DNA of 53,480 nucleotides from Thiobacillus sp. (GTDB taxonomy: Bacteria > Pseudomonadota > Gammaproteobacteria > Burkholderiales > Thiobacillaceae), in assembly GCA_024709685.1 (NCBI GenBank), contig JANJWF010000039.1, positions 1 to 53,480 on the forward strand. Direction: 5' to 3'. The notes beneath the pieces were generated by a model. It worked only from the letters and a program-made list of their open reading frames with translations. It made no database searches and was not told the origin of the DNA. Both the position numbers and the translations under genes were made by a program. Positions 1 to 7,418 of the stretch are shown here, in pieces. Position 1 is the stretch's first letter. The number at the start of each line of letters is the position of its first letter.

Positions 1-547
1 GGCCGAGGATGTTGAACAGCGTGCGCACGCCCAGTTCGCGCCTGACCGGGGCGGCGTGCTTCATGGCGGCGTGGAAGTTGGGCGCGAACATGAAGCCGAT
101 GCCGATGTCATCGAGGCTTGCGCCCACCTGTTCCGGCGTGAGGTTGAGGTTCGCGCCCAAGGCTTCGAGCACATCGGCGCTGCCGGTGGTGGAGGAGACC
201 GAACGGCCGCCGTGCTTGGCGACGCGCGCACCGGCCGCGGCGGCAACGAAGGCGGCGGTGGTCGAGATATTAAATGTATGGCTGGCATCGCCGCCGGTGC
301 CGCAGGTGTCGACCAGGTTGGCGTCGCTTGCCACTGTCACGCGGGCGGCGAATTCGCGCATGACCAGGGCCGCGGCGGCAATCTCGCCCACGGTTTCCTT
401 TTTCACGCGCAGGCCGATGATGATGCCGGCGATCTGCGCGGGCGTCAGTTCGCCGCCCATGATCTGGCGCATGAGCGAGAGCATTTCGTCATGGAAGATT
501 TCACGCTGCTCGACCAGGCGGGCGAGCGCCTGCTGCACGGTAATCAT
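1..547 (-). CDS. trpD: Anthranilate phosphoribosyltransferase, N-terminal part (runs off the left edge)
   Basis: TrpD transfers anthranilate onto PRPP, the second committed step of tryptophan synthesis. About 182 residues are visible. The N-terminal helical region ([14 protein letters not shown]) is followed by the glycine-rich phosphate-binding stretch [14 protein letters not shown] and the KHGGRSVSS loop, both diagnostic of this family. The C-terminal half lies outside the window. The start ATG at 547 overlaps the trpG stop by four bases (ATGA), so translation is probably coupled. The start has no competitor nearby. Confidence 0.96.
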   Translation of the reverse strand, partial: MITVQQALARLVEQREIFHDEMLSLMRQIMGGELTPAQIAGIIIGLRVKKETVGEIAAAALVMREFAARVTVASDANLVDTCGTGGDASHTFNISTTAAFVAAAAGARVAKHGGRSVSSTTGSADVLEALGANLNLTPEQVGASLDDIGIGFMFAPNFHAAMKHAAPVRRELGVRTLFNILG

Positions 548-1113
548 CGCCTTTCCTTGAGAAAATTGGCCAGCAGGGCGTGGCCGTGTTCGGTAAGGAT
601 GGATTCGGGGTGGAACTGCACGCCTTCGACCGCCAGTTCCTTGTGGCGCACGCCCATGATCTCGCCGTCGTCGGTCCAGGCGGTGATCTCCAGACAGTCG
701 GGCAGGCTCTCGCGCTCGATCACCAGCGAATGGTAGCGCGTGGCGCGGAAAGGATTGGGCAGGCCACGGAACACGCCCACGTCCTGGTGGCGGATCATGG
801 AGGTCTTGCCGTGCATGAGTTCTTTCGCGTGCACGATCCTGCCGCCGAAGGCCTGGCCGATGCTCTGGTGGCCCAGGCAGACGCCGAGAAGCGGCAGCTT
901 GCCGGCGAATTCGCGGATGAGCGGCACGGAAATGCCCGCCTCGCTGGGCGTGCACGGGCCGGGGGAGATGACGATGCGGTCGGGCTTCAGGGCCGCCACG
1001 CCGGCGAGGTCGATCTCGTCGTTGCGGATCACCTTGACGTCTTCGCCCAGCTCGCCGAAATACTGCACGAGGTTGTAGGTGAAGCTGTCGTAATTGTCGA
1101 TCATCAGGAGCAT
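544..1113 (-). CDS. trpG: Anthranilate synthase component II (glutamine amidotransferase)
   Basis: TrpG hydrolyses glutamine and passes ammonia to TrpE. The 189 residues are the normal length for a stand-alone class I amidotransferase. The oxyanion-hole motif SPGPCTP lies near residue 50, the nucleophile Cys79 in GVCLGHQ, and the His168/Glu170 pair in HPES. The gene overlaps trpD by four bases. In relatives trpE lies directly upstream. Here trpE is 6.3 kb away, so trpGD must rely on a promoter inside 1114-1333 or on read-through. The same subunit may also serve folate synthesis (PabA role), which could explain tolerance of separate expression. Confidence 0.97.
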   Translation of the reverse strand: MLLMIDNYDSFTYNLVQYFGELGEDVKVIRNDEIDLAGVAALKPDRIVISPGPCTPSEAGISVPLIREFAGKLPLLGVCLGHQSIGQAFGGRIVHAKELMHGKTSMIRHQDVGVFRGLPNPFRATRYHSLVIERESLPDCLEITAWTDDGEIMGVRHKELAVEGVQFHPESILTEHGHALLANFLKERR

Positions 1114-1145
1114 GAAGCTTCCATCCAGTTGGTTTGTGTCGTTTC

Positions 1146-1178
1146 GCCTGCGCAGCGCAGGCCAATCCGTGGAATTTT
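1146..1178 (-). promoter_or_regulatory. Possible trpG leader: -10-like hexamer and perfect dyad
   Basis: On the minus strand a TAAAAT hexamer (around 1173-1178) is followed by a perfect 8-bp inverted repeat with a one-base centre (1146-1162, GCCTGCGC/GCGCAGGC), about 33 bases before the trpG ATG. No good -35 box is visible. It could be an operator or a 5'-leader stem. Assignment as the trpGD promoter is inference from position. Confidence 0.3.
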
Positions 1179-1333
1179 ACGCCAGTTTTGCGCCGCTCTT
1201 CCGCTCCCGCATGCGGCGCGCAAGTGCCCGCCAGGCAGGTTTGATGATAGTCTTGCGGGAAAACGCCTTGCCGACCAGAAAGTATCGCGAACGTGCCGCA
1301 CGCGCGGCCCGCGGTTTCCACGACACCCGCAAA

Positions 1334-2578
1334 ATGTCCATCCTGAAGCAGCTCGACCAACACGAAAACCGGCTGACGCGCTCGCTGAATCTCGTCGCGA
1401 GCGAGAACCTGGTTTCTGCGGACGTGCGGCGCGCGCTGGCGAGCGACGTCTCGATGCGCTACTGCATCCCGCCCGAGGGCGAACGTCCGCCTTCCATCTG
1501 GGATTATCCGAACCAGTCCTGGGTGCGCGGGATTGCCAACGAAACCGACCGCCTCGCGCGGCAGCTGTTCCGTGCCGAATATGCCGATTCGCGCCCGCTT
1601 TCGGGCAACCAGGCCGCCCAGATCATCCTCATGGTGCTGGTCTCGCGCGGGGATACCGTATGGTCCGTGCCATCCGATTGCGGCGGCCACTTCGCGACCC
1701 GCGTCATCGCCGAGCGCGAGGGCCTGAACCTGGTGCCCATTCCCTACGACCGCGAGCGCGGCGTGATCGATGTGGATGCCGCGGGCGCGCTTGCCCGCAA
1801 GCAGCCGCCCAGGCTGGTCTTTCTGGACGCCAGCATGCAGCTGTTTCCCCATCCCGTGAAGGCCCTGCGCGAGGCCATCGGCCCCGAACCCATCATTTCC
1901 TTCGACGCCTCGCACACGCTCGGGCTCATCGCCGGCAAGGCTTTCCAGTCGCCGCTGGAGGAAGGCGCAGACCTGCTGCACGGCAGTACGCACAAGACGC
2001 TCTGGGGGCCGCAGAAGGGCCTCATCACGGTACGCGAAAACGGGGCGATCGCTGCCCGCATCCGGGACGGTGTCGTTCCCCTATTCGTGTCCAACATCCA
2101 TGTGCACCATGTCGCCGCCCTGGGCGTGGCCCTGGAGGAGTGCGCAGAGTTCGGCGAGGATTACGCGCGCACGGTTGTCCGCAATGCCGGGGCGCTCGCG
2201 GAATCGCTGTCCGAGGCGGGTGCGAACGTGCTGTTCGCCGGGCTCGGCGGCACCCGCAGCCACCAGGTGATGATGGATCTCGGCGGCAGGCCGGATTCGC
2301 TCGCGGCATGGGAACGCCTGCAGGCCGCCGGCCTCAACACCAATGCGATCACCCTGCCTTTCCGATCCTCATTCGGCCTGCGCCTGGGCGTTGCCGAAGC
2401 CACCCGCCGCGGGCTGGGCCCGGACGAGATGCGGCAGCTCGGCACGTGGATTGCGGAGCTGGCTGCGGGGCGCGCATCGCCGGAGAAGATCGCCAACAGC
2501 GTCGCCGACATGAGCGCGCGTTTCTCGGTCATCCGCTATGCCCGCGAAGCCACCCGAATTGCCGACCTTGCACACTGA
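1334..2578 (+). CDS. Serine hydroxymethyltransferase-like PLP enzyme, divergent
   Basis: A 414-residue fold-type I PLP enzyme. Family-level hallmarks: the N-terminal LVASEN motif (residues 20-25), the PLP pyridine Asp191 in [10 protein letters not shown], the Schiff-base lysine Lys221 in GSTHKTLWG, and the carboxylate-binding arginine near 350 in GLRLG. True GlyA instead has a GYPGKRYYGG segment after the N-terminal motif and LAHGGHLTHG at the PLP ring. Here those are replaced by a [14 protein letters not shown]-type stretch and [10 protein letters not shown], so folate-dependent serine/glycine exchange is doubtful. A transaldolase, aldolase or alpha-methylserine-type reaction is equally possible. 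I chose the ATG at 1334 because homology begins there; the frame stays open back to 1094. It is followed by an ATP-grasp gene in the same direction and may form a two-gene unit with it. Confidence 0.82.
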   Translation: MSILKQLDQHENRLTRSLNLVASENLVSADVRRALASDVSMRYCIPPEGERPPSIWDYPNQSWVRGIANETDRLARQLFRAEYADSRPLSGNQAAQIILMVLVSRGDTVWSVPSDCGGHFATRVIAEREGLNLVPIPYDRERGVIDVDAAGALARKQPPRLVFLDASMQLFPHPVKALREAIGPEPIISFDASHTLGLIAGKAFQSPLEEGADLLHGSTHKTLWGPQKGLITVRENGAIAARIRDGVVPLFVSNIHVHHVAALGVALEECAEFGEDYARTVVRNAGALAESLSEAGANVLFAGLGGTRSHQVMMDLGGRPDSLAAWERLQAAGLNTNAITLPFRSSFGLRLGVAEATRRGLGPDEMRQLGTWIAELAAGRASPEKIANSVADMSARFSVIRYAREATRIADLAH

Positions 2579-2671
2579 ACGCCATGGGAAAGCCGCACCC
2601 GCCCATCCGCCACGATCATTGCGCTGCATGGACAGCGCGCCTTTGACCAACCACTATTGACGTCCGTAACA

Positions 2672-4372
2672 ATGCGCCCCACGATTTTCGAATCCCCCGA
2701 CAGCGCCGCCAAGCTCGGTACGGCGAAGAACCTGCATGCGCTCGGCCGCATCGCGGATGCCGAGAAGCTCTACCGCGAGGTCCTCGCGCAGAACAGCAGC
2801 GACGCCGAGGCCATGGGCCTGCTCGCGATTGCCATGCTGCAGCGCGGCAACTCCAAAGAGGCGAAAAAGCTTTTGCGCCGGTCGCTGTCGGCGTCGCCGC
2901 CGGCCTGGGTTTACCTTCGCAACCTGCACCCTCTGCTTGCGCTGCTCGAAAAGGAGGGCAAGGACGGCGAGGCGGCCAGGCTGGCCGACGGAGGCGTGCC
3001 GGACTGGCCCGCCCTGCGCCTTCCCGACCCGTCCGAACGGGCGATGCTGCTGGGGCTGGCGCGCACGCTCGCCAGGCTCAAGCGCCCCGATGCGGCGGCC
3101 AGGCTGCTCGAAAGCGCCATCGCCACCCTGCCCGCCGATGCGGAACTGCTGTACGAACTGGCCAGGGCGCACAAGCTGAAGGGCGACCTGCAGGCCACGT
3201 GGACGGCGCTTGCGGCCGCCGATGCCGCGATTCAGCCCAACACGAAATTCGGGCTGCTCACCGAGCTTTATGCCTGCGCAAACGCGCTGGGGAAGAAAAC
3301 CGAGGCCGTCGCGCTGAGGAACCGCATAGCCGCGGAAACGCCCGCCTTCGTTTTCCCCAGGCAGGCCGGGCACAAGGCCGCCATACTGATCCTCTCCGGC
3401 TTCCCGAACTTCAAGTACGAAACGAAGACAGAATTCGACCTGCACTTCAGCGGCAACTATCCGACCCAGCTGGTCCGGGTTTTGGCCGACGAGTTCCACT
3501 TTTCCTCGGTTTTCTCGGCCACCCCGGCAGGCAGGGAGGCGGCGGCGAACATTCCCGCGCCCGACTTGATCATCAACAATTTCGCCAATGCGGAACTCCT
3601 GCTTGCCGAGGGCGATGCCATGGCCGAGGCCGCCTTCGCCGACAGCTTCGGCGTGCCCGTGATCAATCACCCGAAAAAGGTTCTGCCCACCACGCGGGAC
3701 CGGACAGCCGAACTCGTTGCCGATATCCCCGGCCTTGTCGCGCCCAGGACAAGCCGTTTCTCCCGGGCCGGAAAATCGGTTGAGGATCTGGCCGACGAAA
3801 TCGAAAGCCAATATGGCTACCCGCTAATCACCCGAACCCTTTCCAGCCAGCAGGGCAAGGGCATGGTCAAAGTGGATGACCGGGACGCGCTGATCAGGTT
3901 TTTGTCGGAAGACAAGAAGGAAGATTTCTTCGTCACCGCTTTCGTGGATAGCCGGGGCGGGGCGAAGCTCTATCGAAAAATTCGTGCCGCGATCGTCGGC
4001 GGCGAGATCATCGTCACTCGCGTCGACTATTCCCCTCACTGGAATGTGCACGGCCGCAAATCGGACGAACACCGCATCGCATTCTATCGAAACAACCGGG
4101 ACCTCCTGGCCAGGGAGGATCAGATTTGCACCGATCCGCGCAGGGAACTCGGGCAGCCGGCCATGCAGGCGTTGCAGGCGATCGGGGATCGCATCCCGCT
4201 GGACATCTTCGGTGTGGACTTCGATGTCGCCCCAGACGGGCAACTTGTATTCTACGAAGCCAACGCAACCATGAATCTCCTCTCTACCGCCCCGGCTGAC
4301 ATAGACCACCCCAGGCACATGAATGAACATCTTGTTTCCACCCTGCGCAACTACCTGAACAGCCTGCTCTGA
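2672..4372 (+). CDS. TPR-repeat protein with C-terminal ATP-grasp ligase domain
   Basis: About 566 residues. The first 225 are alpha-helical TPR-like repeats (for example NLHALGRIADAEKLYREVL and the LLYELARAHKLKGD segment). A Rossmann-like preATP-grasp part follows (AILILSGFPNF, then PDLIINNFANAELL). The last 230 residues resemble an ATP-grasp ligase: a YPLITRTLSSQQGKG nucleotide-binding loop, and DIFGVDFDVAPDG with VFYEANATMN, which supplies the acidic and Asn Mg-ATP ligands. Such enzymes join a carboxylate to an amine through an acyl-phosphate. The TPR part probably recruits a protein or peptide. A TTG at 2657 would add five residues; the ATG at 2672 is more likely. The substrate is unknown. 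The gene lies 93 bases after the SHMT-like gene and converges on sqr. Confidence 0.8.
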   Translation: MRPTIFESPDSAAKLGTAKNLHALGRIADAEKLYREVLAQNSSDAEAMGLLAIAMLQRGNSKEAKKLLRRSLSASPPAWVYLRNLHPLLALLEKEGKDGEAARLADGGVPDWPALRLPDPSERAMLLGLARTLARLKRPDAAARLLESAIATLPADAELLYELARAHKLKGDLQATWTALAAADAAIQPNTKFGLLTELYACANALGKKTEAVALRNRIAAETPAFVFPRQAGHKAAILILSGFPNFKYETKTEFDLHFSGNYPTQLVRVLADEFHFSSVFSATPAGREAAANIPAPDLIINNFANAELLLAEGDAMAEAAFADSFGVPVINHPKKVLPTTRDRTAELVADIPGLVAPRTSRFSRAGKSVEDLADEIESQYGYPLITRTLSSQQGKGMVKVDDRDALIRFLSEDKKEDFFVTAFVDSRGGAKLYRKIRAAIVGGEIIVTRVDYSPHWNVHGRKSDEHRIAFYRNNRDLLAREDQICTDPRRELGQPAMQALQAIGDRIPLDIFGVDFDVAPDGQLVFYEANATMNLLSTAPADIDHPRHMNEHLVSTLRNYLNSLL

Positions 4373-4380
4373 CCAGGGGG

Positions 4381-4413
4381 CAAACAAAAAAAACGGCGCC
4401 CAGGGCGCCGTTT
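4381..4413 (-). terminator. Intrinsic terminator of sqr
   Basis: A perfect 10-bp stem (AAACGGCGCC/GGCGCCGTTT) with a three-base loop spans 4391-4413. Read on the minus strand it runs into a run of eight T. It lies 17 bases past the sqr stop. On the plus strand the T run is only three bases, so it would be weaker for the converging ATP-grasp gene. Confidence 0.88.
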
Positions 4414-4429
4414 CTGATGAAGCCCTGAT

Positions 4430-5701
4430 TTATTTCTTGAGCTTCTTCACCCCGATCAGGCTGAGCACGTATTTCTCGTACAGCGGCTCGGTGCTGCCCT
4501 TCTTCATCTTGCGCATGAAATATTTCTCGAAGGCAACCTTGGCCAGGTGCACCCACTTGCCCTCCTTGAACCAGTTGACGTTGCGCGGCGGAATCTGCGG
4601 CAGCGCCACGAAGGCCGCGCCGGTATCGCCGAAATCGGCCAGGCAGACGGCATTCCAGGTGGCCTTCTCGGTCGGCTCCCTGCCGTCGAGAATGGCGCGG
4701 ATGTTGTGCGCGGTCGCGGTCACCATGGACTCGATCATGTAGCCGGTCTTGGGCGTGCCGGTGGGGACGGGAGTAGGCTCGACCGGCGGGATGGCCACGC
4801 AGACGCCGACCGAGAACACGTTCTGGAACTTGGGATTGCGCTGGTAGGGATCGATGGCGATGAAGCCGCGCGGGTTGGTGAGGCCTTCGACGCCGAACAC
4901 GGCATCGATGCCCTTGAAGGCCGGCAGCATCATGGAGTACTTGAAGTCCAGCACGTGTTCCTTGACGACTTCGCCCTTGTCGTTGTGCTCGGCCACGAAC
5001 ATCTTGCCGGCTTCGACTTTGGTCGTCTTGGCGTTGCAGATCCACTTGATGTGGCGCTCGCGCATGGTCGATTCAAGCATGCCCTTGGAGTCGCCCACGC
5101 CGCCCAGGCCGAGATGGCCGATGTAGGGCTCGGCGGTGACGAAGGTCATCGGCACCTTGTCGCGGATCTTGCGCTTCCTGAGGTCGGTGTCCATGATCAT
5201 GGCGAACTCGTAGGCCGGGCCGTAGCAGGAGGCGCCCTGCACCGCGCCGACCACGATGTGGCCCGGGTCCTTGACGAATTCCTCCCAGGCCTTGCCGGCC
5301 TTGACCGCGTGCTCGACCTGGCAGATCGACTGGGTGTGGCCTTCCGGGCCCAGTCCTTCCACCTCGTCGAACGCCAGCTTGGGGCCGGTGGCGATAATCA
5401 GGAAATCGTAGTCCACCATGCGCTCGTCGGCGAGTTCGATCCGGTTCTGCTCGGGGTACACGCGCTTGGCGCCCACCGGGATGAAGTCAATGCCCTTTTT
5501 GTTGAGGTAAGGCCCTGCCGGAATGGTGATGTCGGACTGGGTGCGCCAGTTGACCGCCACCCACGGATTGGAGGGCGTGAACTGGAAATAGGGGAAGTTG
5601 GAGATCACGGTGATCTTGTCCTGCGAACGCGCGTTTTCGCGCATTTCATAGGCCATGGTCATGCCGCCGATGCCCGCGCCCAGAATAACGATGTGTGCCA
5701 T
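4430..5701 (-). CDS. sqr: Sulfide:quinone oxidoreductase, type I-like
   Basis: A membrane-associated flavoprotein that oxidises sulfide to polysulfide/sulfur and feeds electrons to the quinone pool. The 423 residues open with the FAD dinucleotide-binding motif ILGAGIGG. The three redox cysteines of the Acidithiobacillus ferrooxidans enzyme have counterparts at Cys127 (QSICQVEHA), Cys159 (GASCYGPAYE) and Cys353 (WNAVCLADFG). The quinone-side segment TPVPTGTPKTGYMIESM and the amphipathic C-terminus (KVAFEKYFMRKMKKG) also match. The gene is divergent from a sigma-54 activator, has a -24/-12 promoter in the gap, and is closed by its own terminator, so it looks monocistronic and inducible. Confidence 0.95.
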   Translation of the reverse strand: MAHIVILGAGIGGMTMAYEMRENARSQDKITVISNFPYFQFTPSNPWVAVNWRTQSDITIPAGPYLNKKGIDFIPVGAKRVYPEQNRIELADERMVDYDFLIIATGPKLAFDEVEGLGPEGHTQSICQVEHAVKAGKAWEEFVKDPGHIVVGAVQGASCYGPAYEFAMIMDTDLRKRKIRDKVPMTFVTAEPYIGHLGLGGVGDSKGMLESTMRERHIKWICNAKTTKVEAGKMFVAEHNDKGEVVKEHVLDFKYSMMLPAFKGIDAVFGVEGLTNPRGFIAIDPYQRNPKFQNVFSVGVCVAIPPVEPTPVPTGTPKTGYMIESMVTATAHNIRAILDGREPTEKATWNAVCLADFGDTGAAFVALPQIPPRNVNWFKEGKWVHLAKVAFEKYFMRKMKKGSTEPLYEKYVLSLIGVKKLKK

Positions 5702-5766
5702 TGAGGTATGCCTCCGTCTGTTGTTTGTCGGAATGCGCCTTGGAAATCAGGCGTGCGCATTTACAC

Positions 5767-5781
5767 GCAATAGCCGTGCCA
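5767..5781 (-). promoter_or_regulatory. Sigma-54 (-24/-12) promoter of sqr
   Basis: The minus strand reads TGGCACG-GCTA-TTGC, an exact match to the sigma-54 consensus TGGCACG-N4-TTGC, with GG and GC at the required spacing. Transcription would start near 5755, giving a leader of about 54 bases before the sqr ATG at 5701. The divergent neighbour encodes a sigma-54 activator. Confidence 0.9.
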
Positions 5782-5840
5782 GCACCAGGCACCCGCCGAA
5801 GCGCGGTGGCGAGGGCCTGTCGCCGGAACATCCGCCCATT

Positions 5841-5883
5841 GACATACCCGGAATGTCATGACAAGGTTTCATGCCGTCATGAC
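5841..5883. promoter_or_regulatory. Paired palindromic activator sites (UAS) upstream of sqr
   Basis: The palindrome TGTCATGACA (5854-5863) is followed by GTCATGAC (5876-5883). Their centres are about 21 bp apart, two helical turns, so they lie on the same DNA face. A further half-site pair GACAT...ATGTC spans 5841-5857. They sit 75-100 bp upstream of the sqr -24 box, the usual distance for an enhancer-bound activator, and end 14 bases before the activator's own start codon, suggesting autoregulation. Confidence 0.75.
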
Positions 5884-5897
5884 ATCAAGGGCAGGAA

Positions 5898-7205
5898 ATG
5901 CCGAACGTAGACTTGCAGGAAATCATCGAGGCCCATGACCAGCCGTTCGTGGTAATCGACGAGCAATACCGCATCGTGGCCGCCAACCGCCGCTATTGCG
6001 AATCCTACGGGGTCGGCCAGGAAGCGATCCTGAACCGCCGCTGCCACGAAGTCTCGCACCACTCTTCCAGGCCCTGCCATGAAAATGGCGAACAGTGCCC
6101 GCACCAGGCCCTTTTCGACACCGGCAAGCCGACAGTGGTCCTGCATACGCATTACCACGCCGATAACGAACCCGAGCGCACACGCATCCGCGGTCATGCC
6201 ATACGCGGCCTGGACGGGCGCCTGTTCCTGGGCGAGATCCTCTACCCGCTGGAAGCGAGCAGCGAACCCGACTGCAAGGACATGCGCATGGTTGGGCACT
6301 CCCCGGCCTTCCTGACCTGCGTGGACAATCTGGCGCGGGTGGCGGAGAGCGAGGCCTCGGTGCTGCTGTTCGGAGAAAGCGGCGTGGGCAAGGAACTGGC
6401 CGCGCGATTCGTGCATGACCGTTCGCCGCGCGCGAGCGGCCCGTTCATCGCCATCAACTGCGCGGCCGTTCCCGAAAACATGTTCGAGAACGAACTCTTC
6501 GGCCACGAGCGCGGCGCCTTTACCGGCAGCACCGGGCAGAAAAAGGGGCTGTACGAACTGGCCGACGGCGGAACGCTGTTCCTCGACGAGATTTCGGAAA
6601 TCCCCCTTTCCCTGCAAGCCAAGCTGCTCAGGGTTCTCGAGACCGGGGAATTCCGCCGCGTGGGCGGCACCAAGACCTTGAAGGCCGATGTCAGGCTGGT
6701 GTCCGCCACCAACCGCAACCTGCTCGACTGGGTCGACCAGAAACTGTTTCGCCTGGACCTTTACTACCGCCTGGCAGGCATCGATGTCGCGCTGCCGCCC
6801 CTGCGCGAACGGCGCGAGGACATTCCCGCCCTGGCCGAGGTGCTGATAGCGAGACTGTCAGGCGGCAGCCGCATGCGCTGCCGCCTGGACAAGGAAGCGC
6901 TCAATGCGCTCAAGCACTACAATTTCCCCGGCAACGTGCGGGAGTTGCGCAACCTGCTGCAGCGCGCCATGGTGCGCTGCCACGACGGAATCATCCGCGC
7001 CGAAGACCTGGGCCTGGAACTGCCGCTGGCCGCGGACAGGCAGTCGCCGGCATCCGTGAACCGCAGCTCCCTGAACGATGTGGAAAAAGACTACATTCGC
7101 GAATTGCTGGACAAGCATGGCGGCCATCGCCGCACGGTGGCCGACCTGCTCGGCATCACCGAGCGCACGCTATACCGCAAGCTCAAGCAGCACGGGTTGA
7201 AATAG
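5898..7205 (+). CDS. Sigma-54-dependent transcriptional activator with Cys/His-rich PAS sensor
   Basis: A 435-residue enhancer-binding protein. Residues 1-115 form a PAS-type sensor rich in Cys and His (Cys34, Cys49, Cys60, Cys67, and His50/54/55/61/69). The AAA+ domain has Walker A GESGVGKE (159-166), Walker B GTLFLDE (225-231) and the arginine-finger region FRLDLYYRL. A Fis-type helix-turn-helix follows near 408-432 (GGHRRTVADLLGITERTLYRKL). The sigma-54 contact loop reads GAFTGS (206-211) rather than the canonical GAFTGA. The gene is divergent from sqr, so it most likely activates sqr in response to sulfide, persulfide or redox state. The signal is inferred. A GGCAGGAA segment serves as ribosome binding site. 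Confidence 0.9.
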   Translation: MPNVDLQEIIEAHDQPFVVIDEQYRIVAANRRYCESYGVGQEAILNRRCHEVSHHSSRPCHENGEQCPHQALFDTGKPTVVLHTHYHADNEPERTRIRGHAIRGLDGRLFLGEILYPLEASSEPDCKDMRMVGHSPAFLTCVDNLARVAESEASVLLFGESGVGKELAARFVHDRSPRASGPFIAINCAAVPENMFENELFGHERGAFTGSTGQKKGLYELADGGTLFLDEISEIPLSLQAKLLRVLETGEFRRVGGTKTLKADVRLVSATNRNLLDWVDQKLFRLDLYYRLAGIDVALPPLRERREDIPALAEVLIARLSGGSRMRCRLDKEALNALKHYNFPGNVRELRNLLQRAMVRCHDGIIRAEDLGLELPLAADRQSPASVNRSSLNDVEKDYIRELLDKHGGHRRTVADLLGITERTLYRKLKQHGLK

Positions 7206-7215
7206 AAGCGCGCGG

Positions 7216-7400
7216 GTGGAGCGGCGCCCCCGCCGCGATCGGTGTTTCATCCACCGCAAACATCGGCCCGGGGGCGGGCCTCCTACAACACCCCCTGTGT
7301 GGGGCTGTGCTTTTGTGGGGCTGTGCTTTTTTTGTGGGAGCGGCGCCCCCGCCGCGATTCAACCCAAACCCCATCGGCCCGAGGGCGGGCCTCCAGCAGC
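7216..7400. repeat. Two REP-like GC-rich repeat units with a short internal duplication
   Basis: Unit 1 (about 7216-7289) and unit 2 (about 7334-7400) both begin with GTGG(G)AGCGGCGCCCCCGC and end with CATCGGCCCG(G/A)GGGCGGGCC. Each is an imperfect inverted repeat able to form a long hairpin. Between them GTGGGGCTGTGCTTTT occurs twice in a row (7298-7330). The block sits between the convergent ends of the activator and trpE, where it may act as a bidirectional terminator or mRNA stabiliser. Confidence 0.75.
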
Positions 7401-7418
7401 AACTCGCCGCAGGCGCGT

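Noticed and set aside
580-2646. A 688-codon plus-strand frame across trpG and the SHMT-like gene
   Set aside because: It overlaps two clear genes in different frames and has Arg/Pro/His-rich shadow composition.
5839-5867. TTGACA at 5839 as a sigma-70 -35 box for the activator gene
   Set aside because: No acceptable -10 hexamer lies 16-18 bases downstream, so the promoter cannot be called.
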